A DNA stretch of 64,000 bases, from NCBI GenBank assembly GCA_002923315.1, contig BEHM01000004.1, forward strand, positions 1 through 64,000. The letters run 5' to 3'. Below, one piece after another: positions 59,517 through 64,000 of the stretch (its first letter is position 1; each line of letters begins with the position of its first letter). Under the pieces are notes generated by a model. The model was not told where the DNA came from. It saw nothing but the letters and a program-made list of their open reading frames with translations, and made no database searches. The DNA is from a bacterium HR10 (lineage in GTDB: Bacteria > Acidobacteriota > Blastocatellia > HR10). The translations under genes and the position numbers were made by a program.

Positions 59517-60941
59517 ATGGTGAAGGAGTATCCCTTTCTCCTTGGAGGCGAGCCGAGGTATTCGGGGACGAGGGTGGAGATTCGGGATCCGTACGATCGC
59601 GCGGTGATTGGTGTGGTCCATTGGGCATCGGCGGAGGAGGCGGGGGAGGCGGTGGCGGAGGCGGTGCGCGCGTTTGAGGAGACGCGGCGGCTGCCGTCGC
59701 ATGCGCGGGCGGAGGTCCTGCGGCGCGTGGCGGCGGCGTTGAGCGAGCGGCGGGAGGAGCTGGCTCAACTCATCACCCGCGAGGCGGGCAAGCCGATTCG
59801 GGATGCGCGCCTGGAGGTGGCGCGCGCCATTCAGACCTTCACCGTGGCGGCCGAGGAGGCCAAGCGTCTGGGCGGGGAGATGTTGCCTCTGGATTGGATG
59901 GTGGGGTCGGAGAACCGCTGGGCGCTCGTTCGCCGCTTCCCCATCGGGCCCATTCTGGGCATCACGCCGTTCAACTTCCCGCTCAATCTGGTGGCGCACA
60001 AGGTGGCGCCGGCGCTGGCCGCAGGCAATCCCATCCTCATCAAGCCGGCGCCGCAGACGCCGCTCTCGGCGCTGGCATTGGGGGAGATGGTGGTTCGAGC
60101 GGGATGGCCGCGCGGGGGGATCAGCGTCCTGCCGTGCGCGAATGAGGTGGTGGCCGAGTTGCTGCGGGACGAGCGGATTCGGATGCTCTCGTTCACGGGC
60201 AGTGCGGAGGTCGGCTGGAGGCTGAAGGCGCAGGTGCCGAAGAAGCGGGTGACGCTGGAGCTGGGGGGGAATGCCGCCGTCCTCGTGCACGAGGATGCCG
60301 ATCTGGCGTACGCGGCGCGGCGAGCGGTATATGGGGGCTTCGCCTACGCGGGGCAGACGTGCATCTCGGTGCAGCGGATTCTCGTTCATGAGGCGGTCGT
60401 CGAGCCCTTCCTGACTCGATTCCTGGAGGGGGTGCGGGATTTGGTTGTGGGGGATCCGAAGGAGGAGGCGACCGACGTGGGGCCGATGATCAGCGAGGCG
60501 GCCGCCGAGCGGGCCGAGCAATGGATTCGGGAGGCCGTCGCCGCGGGAGCGCGCGTGTTGGTGGGGGGCGAGCGGCAGGGGGCATTTCTGATGCCGACGG
60601 TGCTCGCCGATGCGCCGCCGGAGACGAAGGTCTGGAGCGAGGAGGTGTTCGCTCCGGTGGTGGTGGTGAACCGATATGCCGATTTCGAGGAGGCGCTGCG
60701 ACAGGTCAACGCCTCGCGCTATGGGCTTCAGGCCGGCCTCTTCACCCGCGACGTGCGGCGCATCTTCCGGGCCTATGAGGTCCTGGAGGTCGGCGGGCTC
60801 ATCGTCAACGAGGTGCCCACCTATCGCGCCGATCACATGCCCTACGGCGGCGTGAAGGACTCCGGCTTCGGCCGCGAAGGCGTGCGCGCCGCCATCCAGG
60901 AGATGACCGAACCCCGCCTCCTCGCCCTGAACCTGAATTGA
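59517..60941 (+). CDS. NAD(P)-dependent aldehyde dehydrogenase
   Basis: 474 residues of the ALDH superfamily: ITPFNFPLNLVAHKVAPALAAG, SFTGSAEVG, the general base Glu248 in LELGGN, the nucleophile Cys282 in GQTCISVQR and EEVFAPVVVV. It oxidises an aldehyde to an acid, or acyl-CoA if acylating; the pattern resembles succinate-semialdehyde/lactaldehyde-type enzymes. Start ATG 59517 is chosen because GGAGGTG lies directly upstream. The codon usage is unusually rich in GG-ending runs compared with its neighbours. It precedes hydrolase 3 and the alcohol dehydrogenase, giving an alcohol-aldehyde-acid series. Confidence 0.9.
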   Translation: MVKEYPFLLGGEPRYSGTRVEIRDPYDRAVIGVVHWASAEEAGEAVAEAVRAFEETRRLPSHARAEVLRRVAAALSERREELAQLITREAGKPIRDARLEVARAIQTFTVAAEEAKRLGGEMLPLDWMVGSENRWALVRRFPIGPILGITPFNFPLNLVAHKVAPALAAGNPILIKPAPQTPLSALALGEMVVRAGWPRGGISVLPCANEVVAELLRDERIRMLSFTGSAEVGWRLKAQVPKKRVTLELGGNAAVLVHEDADLAYAARRAVYGGFAYAGQTCISVQRILVHEAVVEPFLTRFLEGVRDLVVGDPKEEATDVGPMISEAAAERAEQWIREAVAAGARVLVGGERQGAFLMPTVLADAPPETKVWSEEVFAPVVVVNRYADFEEALRQVNASRYGLQAGLFTRDVRRIFRAYEVLEVGGLIVNEVPTYRADHMPYGGVKDSGFGREGVRAAIQEMTEPRLLALNLN

Positions 60942-60946
60942 GAGAG

Positions 60947-61753
60947 ATGCCGCGCACGAAGGTCAACGGGATCGAACTGTACTACGAAGTCCACGGCGCC
61001 GGGGAGCCACTGCTTCTGATCGCCGGACTCGGATTCGGCGCCTGGAGCTGGTTCCGCCAACTCCCGGAGTTCTCGCGAGAGTTCCTGACCATCGCCTTCG
61101 ACAATCGGGGAGCGGGTCTCTCAGAGAAGCCCGAAGGCGACTACACCATCGAGATGATGGCTGAAGATGCCGCGGGACTCCTTGGCGCGCTGAACGTGGA
61201 GCGGGCCCACGTGCTCGGTCATTCCATGGGAGGATACATCGCGCAAGAGCTGGCGCTCCGTCATCCCGATCTCGTCGCCAAACTCGTGCTGGTCTCGACG
61301 AGCTTTGGAGGGAAGAACGCCGTGCTCATGTCTCCCGAAACAGCAGCGCAGATGCGCTCGGAGCTGGAGGCCGTGGGCGAGGAGAAGGAGAGAGCCTTGC
61401 GTCGCGGCCTGGTGCTGCGGTTCAGCGAACGATTCCTCGCCGAGCATTCGGAGATCGTCGAAGAATTCCTCGCGCGGCGCAAGGCCCATCTCCCCCCGGC
61501 GGATGCGTGGCAGCGGCAATTCGCCGCCTGCCTCCGCTTTGAGACCGAATCGCGTTTGAGCGCGCTTCGCGCTCGGACGCTGATTCTGACCGGCAGCGAC
61601 GATCCGATCGTCCCGCCGGAGAACTCCTTCCGACTCGCCCGCGCCATCGCGGGAGCTCATCTGGTCGTCTTCCCCGGAGCGCGCCATCTCGTCTTCATCG
61701 AGCGCGCGGAGGACTTCAATCGCCTCGTCATCGAATTCGTGAAAGGAGCGTGA
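60947..61753 (+). CDS. Alpha/beta hydrolase 3
   Basis: 268 residues, paralogue of hydrolase 1 (same length; both have IDNRGAG/FDNRGAG and FIERAEDFNR segments). The nucleophile lies in LGHSMGG, the acid in TGSDDPIVP and the histidine in PGARHLVF. The start is given as ATG 60947, five bases after the ALDH stop; an in-frame TTG at 60938 overlaps the ALDH end. No signal peptide. It is most likely an esterase, lactonase or carbon-carbon hydrolase of the same catabolic pathway. Confidence 0.87.
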   Translation: MPRTKVNGIELYYEVHGAGEPLLLIAGLGFGAWSWFRQLPEFSREFLTIAFDNRGAGLSEKPEGDYTIEMMAEDAAGLLGALNVERAHVLGHSMGGYIAQELALRHPDLVAKLVLVSTSFGGKNAVLMSPETAAQMRSELEAVGEEKERALRRGLVLRFSERFLAEHSEIVEEFLARRKAHLPPADAWQRQFAACLRFETESRLSALRARTLILTGSDDPIVPPENSFRLARAIAGAHLVVFPGARHLVFIERAEDFNRLVIEFVKGA

Positions 61754-61756
61754 AGG

Positions 61757-62854
61757 ATGAGAACAGCGAAAGCGGCTGTCATGCCGGACTTCCACCGTCC
61801 CCTGGAGATCCGCGAGTATCCTCTGCCGGAGGTGCTGGACCCCGGCATGGTGCTCGTCCGCGTCGAGATGGCCGGCATCTGCGGGACGGATGTCCATCTC
61901 TGGAAGGGACAGCTTCCGATCCCGCGTCCTCTCATCCTCGGCCACGAGACCGTGGGGACGATTGTGAAACTGGGCGAGGGAGTGACGACGGATTGGACTG
62001 GGGTCCCATTGAGCGAAGGCGATCGCGTGACGTGGTATGCCGGGCGCTTGTGCGGCCAATGCTTCTACTGCGTGCGCAAGCGACAACCCACGCGCTGCCT
62101 CAAGCGCCGAGCCTATGGCATCACGTATGCCTGCGACACGCCCCCGCACTTCCTCGGCGGCTACGCGGAATACCACGTGCTGCTCCCGGGATCGGCGATC
62201 TTCAAACTGACCGACCTCTCCACGGAGATGGTCATCGGCGCCGGATGCGCGCTCAACACGGCTGTTCATGGCCTCGAGCGCGTGGGGATCAGTTGGGGCG
62301 ACATCGTCGTCATTCAAGGGAGCGGTCCCGTGGGCCTGGCAGCGCTCGCCGTGGCCAAGACCGCAGGTGCTCACCTCACGATCGTGATCGGCGGTCCGGC
62401 GCACCGGCTTGAATTGGCCAGACAATTCGGGGCCGATCAGACGATCTCCATCGAGGACGTGCCCGATCCGGGAGAGCGGATCGAGCGCGTGCGATCGCTC
62501 TCCGGCGGCTATGGGGCCGATGTCGTCATCGAATGCGTGGGGATTCCCAGCGCGGTCGCGGAAGGGTGGGAGATGTGTCGCGATGGTGGGAAGTACCTGG
62601 TGCTTGGCCACTACGGCGACGCGGGTCCGACGGCGCTCAACCCCCATGTGATCACGCGCAAGCAGTTGACCGTCTACGGCTCGTGGGCGAGCGAACCCCG
62701 CCACATGGCCATGGCGTTAGAGTTCTTGAGGCGAGCGGGCGATCGCTTTCCCTTCGATCGGTTGGTCTCTCACCGCTTCCCGCTGGACCGGGCGGCTGAA
62801 GCGCTCGAAGCAACAGCGCACTGGACGTCGGTCAAAAGCGTGATCGTCCCCTGA
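61757..62854 (+). CDS. Zinc-dependent medium-chain alcohol dehydrogenase
   Basis: 365 residues. The catalytic zinc region has CGTDVHLW and GHETVG, and the structural zinc cysteines lie in CGQCFYC---RC. The Rossmann motif is GSGPVGLAALAVAK, and the C-terminal half has EWVG-like VIECVGIP. It oxidises an alcohol or polyol with NAD(P). It follows hydrolase 3 after three bases, so it is cotranscribed, and with the ALDH would convert an alcohol to an acid. The substrate is not predictable. Confidence 0.9.
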   Translation: MRTAKAAVMPDFHRPLEIREYPLPEVLDPGMVLVRVEMAGICGTDVHLWKGQLPIPRPLILGHETVGTIVKLGEGVTTDWTGVPLSEGDRVTWYAGRLCGQCFYCVRKRQPTRCLKRRAYGITYACDTPPHFLGGYAEYHVLLPGSAIFKLTDLSTEMVIGAGCALNTAVHGLERVGISWGDIVVIQGSGPVGLAALAVAKTAGAHLTIVIGGPAHRLELARQFGADQTISIEDVPDPGERIERVRSLSGGYGADVVIECVGIPSAVAEGWEMCRDGGKYLVLGHYGDAGPTALNPHVITRKQLTVYGSWASEPRHMAMALEFLRRAGDRFPFDRLVSHRFPLDRAAEALEATAHWTSVKSVIVP

Positions 62855-62877
62855 CGCCTGCGCGAACCTCCGCGGCT

Positions 62878-64000
62878 TCACGCGAAGATATCCGAGGGGG
62901 ATTCCAGCGCGCGCTCGCTCATCGAAGCGAACGCCCGCTCGCGGATCGCGGCCTCGATTCGTTCATCCACCCCGAAGGGGAGGACCTTCCAGAAGAGCCC
63001 CTTCCACTCCTCCCAACGTTCGAGCAGCTCCTGAGCGCGCGGGCTCGACGTTGCCCGAACGTGTTCGCGCAGGAGTAGGCACACCAGCTCCTCGTCTGCA
63101 TCGCCGAGCGGCACCAGACACACGAGCTCGGGATTGTATCGTCTGGGCAAGCACCGGCGCTCATCGAAGACGAAGGCCAAGCCGCCCGTCATTCCCGCCG
63201 CGAAGTTCCGGCCGACCTCGCCGAGCACGAGGACGATACCTCCGGTCATGTATTCGCATCCGTGATCGCCGACGCCTTCGACCACGGCGATGGCCCCACT
63301 GTTGCGCACGGCGAACCGTTCGCCCGCCCGTCCGGCGGCGAAGAGCCGCCCTCCGGTCGCCCCATAGAGGACCGTATTCCCCATGATGACGTTCTCATGC
63401 CAGGCGTAGGGTGCGCCTTCGGGCGGACGCACGATGATCTCCCCGCCATGCATTCCCTTGCCGACGTAATCGTTGGCATCGCCGAAGAGGATCATCCGCA
63501 TCCCCGGTACGCAGAAGGCACCGAAGCTCTGCCCGGCCGATCCCATGAAGCGAAGTTCGATCTCCGTTCCCGGCAGGCCCGCATCTCCATACCGCCGGGC
63601 GATCTCACCGGCGATGCGAGCCCCCACCGTCCGATCCGTATTTCGAATCGGAAGCGTGAGCCGAACACTTCGCTCCCCCTCAATGGCCGGCTTCACCTCG
63701 GGCAGGAGGCGCTCATCGAGCGTATCTGAAGATGCTCCACGACGCGCCGAAGCATCACGCCTGCGCAGGCGTACATGCGCCTGTGACCGTCCGTCGCGCG
63801 CACCTCCCCCATGCGCCGCTTCATGCAGACCCGCATGAAGCAGCTCATGCAGGAAGAGGCGCGCCTCCCGATGCGGAAGGAGAAGACCCTGGGCGATGTC
63901 CGGTTCACTGGCCGCCATCGCTCTCGGGATGAGGAGATCAGTCCGACCGACGATCTCCGCCAGATGTCGGGCCCCAAGCTGCGCGAGAATCTCCCGAACC
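62878..64000 (-). CDS. gltB: Glutamate synthase large-subunit C-terminus (GXGXG domain), truncated by the window edge
   Basis: About 373 residues are visible, from VREILAQLGARHLAEIVGRT (end of the FMN/synthase domain) into the GXGXG beta-helix domain (LPGTEIELRFMGSAGQSFGAF, GGEIIVRPPEG, GNTVLYGATGGRLFAAGRAGERFAVRNSG, DHGCEYMTGG). The glutaminase and synthase domains lie beyond the window. The linker at about 45-90 of the visible part is unusually Arg/Ala/His-rich, but both sides are in one frame, so no frameshift is needed. With the small subunit it would make glutamate from glutamine and 2-oxoglutarate. It is convergent with the alcohol dehydrogenase. Confidence 0.85.
   Translation of the reverse strand, partial: VREILAQLGARHLAEIVGRTDLLIPRAMAASEPDIAQGLLLPHREARLFLHELLHAGLHEAAHGGGARDGRSQAHVRLRRRDASARRGASSDTLDERLLPEVKPAIEGERSVRLTLPIRNTDRTVGARIAGEIARRYGDAGLPGTEIELRFMGSAGQSFGAFCVPGMRMILFGDANDYVGKGMHGGEIIVRPPEGAPYAWHENVIMGNTVLYGATGGRLFAAGRAGERFAVRNSGAIAVVEGVGDHGCEYMTGGIVLVLGEVGRNFAAGMTGGLAFVFDERRCLPRRYNPELVCLVPLGDADEELVCLLLREHVRATSSPRAQELLERWEEWKGLFWKVLPFGVDERIEAAIRERAFASMSERALESPSDIFA

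Noticed and set aside
62878..64000. A frameshift in the glutamate synthase fragment, suspected from the odd Arg/Ala-rich linker.
   Set aside because: The synthase-domain end and the GXGXG domain are in the same frame on both sides of the linker, and the alternative frame shows no family similarity.

Overview
The window is high-GC bacterial DNA with tightly packed genes, many joined by ATGA overlaps. Its vegetative promoters resemble TTGACA / TATAAT with 16-18 bp spacers. The most likely source is a member of the Acidobacteriota, possibly a thermophilic relative of the Blastocatellia. The main support is two long Oar-type TonB-dependent outer-membrane receptors with N-terminal carboxypeptidase-regulatory-like domains (51.9-59.4 kb). 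A diderm with c-type cytochromes, a bd-like oxidase, pyruvate:ferredoxin oxidoreductase and a DevBCA/MacB-type exporter is also consistent. This assignment is inference, because no rRNA gene is present.

Layout. 0-8 kb: the start of a leftward citrate synthase gene, then a five-gene rightward operon. It encodes NuoE-like, NuoF-like (HydB architecture) and HydA-N-terminus-like iron-sulfur proteins, a glutamate-synthase-like FMN protein and a malic enzyme/phosphotransacetylase fusion. A small WG-repeat protein follows. 8-12 kb: a divergent sensor kinase / sigma-54 activator pair, then tRNA-Val and tRNA-Asp. 12-16.3 kb: a tiny GluTR-C-terminus-like protein, a ResB cytochrome c assembly protein, a radical SAM protein and a Crp/Fnr regulator. 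16.9-24 kb: a pyruvate operon (alanine dehydrogenase, acetyl-CoA hydrolase/transferase, PFOR, dihydroorotate-dehydrogenase-like protein). 24.2-26.7 kb: a two-subunit bd-like oxidase whose first subunit carries a c-type haem. 26.8-34.2 kb: two tRNA-Glu genes, a DUF5009 acyltransferase, a beta-lactamase-fold hydrolase, CTP synthase, a REPIN-like repeat block, an amidohydrolase and an SDR.

34.2-40.8 kb is a leftward block: DUF309, gyrA, a PP2C phosphatase, a trans-sulfuration PLP enzyme, a probable selenocysteine-containing exported peroxiredoxin and EF-P. 41-46.4 kb: an ABC exporter (permease, ATPase, adaptor), a half-size TSUP protein and a COG3044-type ATPase. 46.6-62.9 kb looks like a catabolic island: three alpha/beta hydrolases, an acyl-CoA ligase, a KAS III-like protein lacking the normal catalytic triad, a MaoC hydratase, a double-TetR regulator, the two TonB receptors, an aldehyde dehydrogenase and a zinc alcohol dehydrogenase. 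The window closes inside a leftward glutamate synthase gene.

The strongest findings are: (1) an in-frame TGA exactly at the peroxidatic position of the peroxiredoxin, followed by a well-placed SECIS-like hairpin; (2) a HydABC-like electron-bifurcation module in which the hydrogenase part is missing and a GltS-like flavoprotein sits in its place; (3) the c-haem bd-like oxidase; (4) a strong by-eye depletion of the hexamer RTCGAY across the window, suggesting restriction avoidance; and (5) the altered-triad KAS III beside a tandem-TetR gene, whose neighbouring receptor promoter carries a palindrome.
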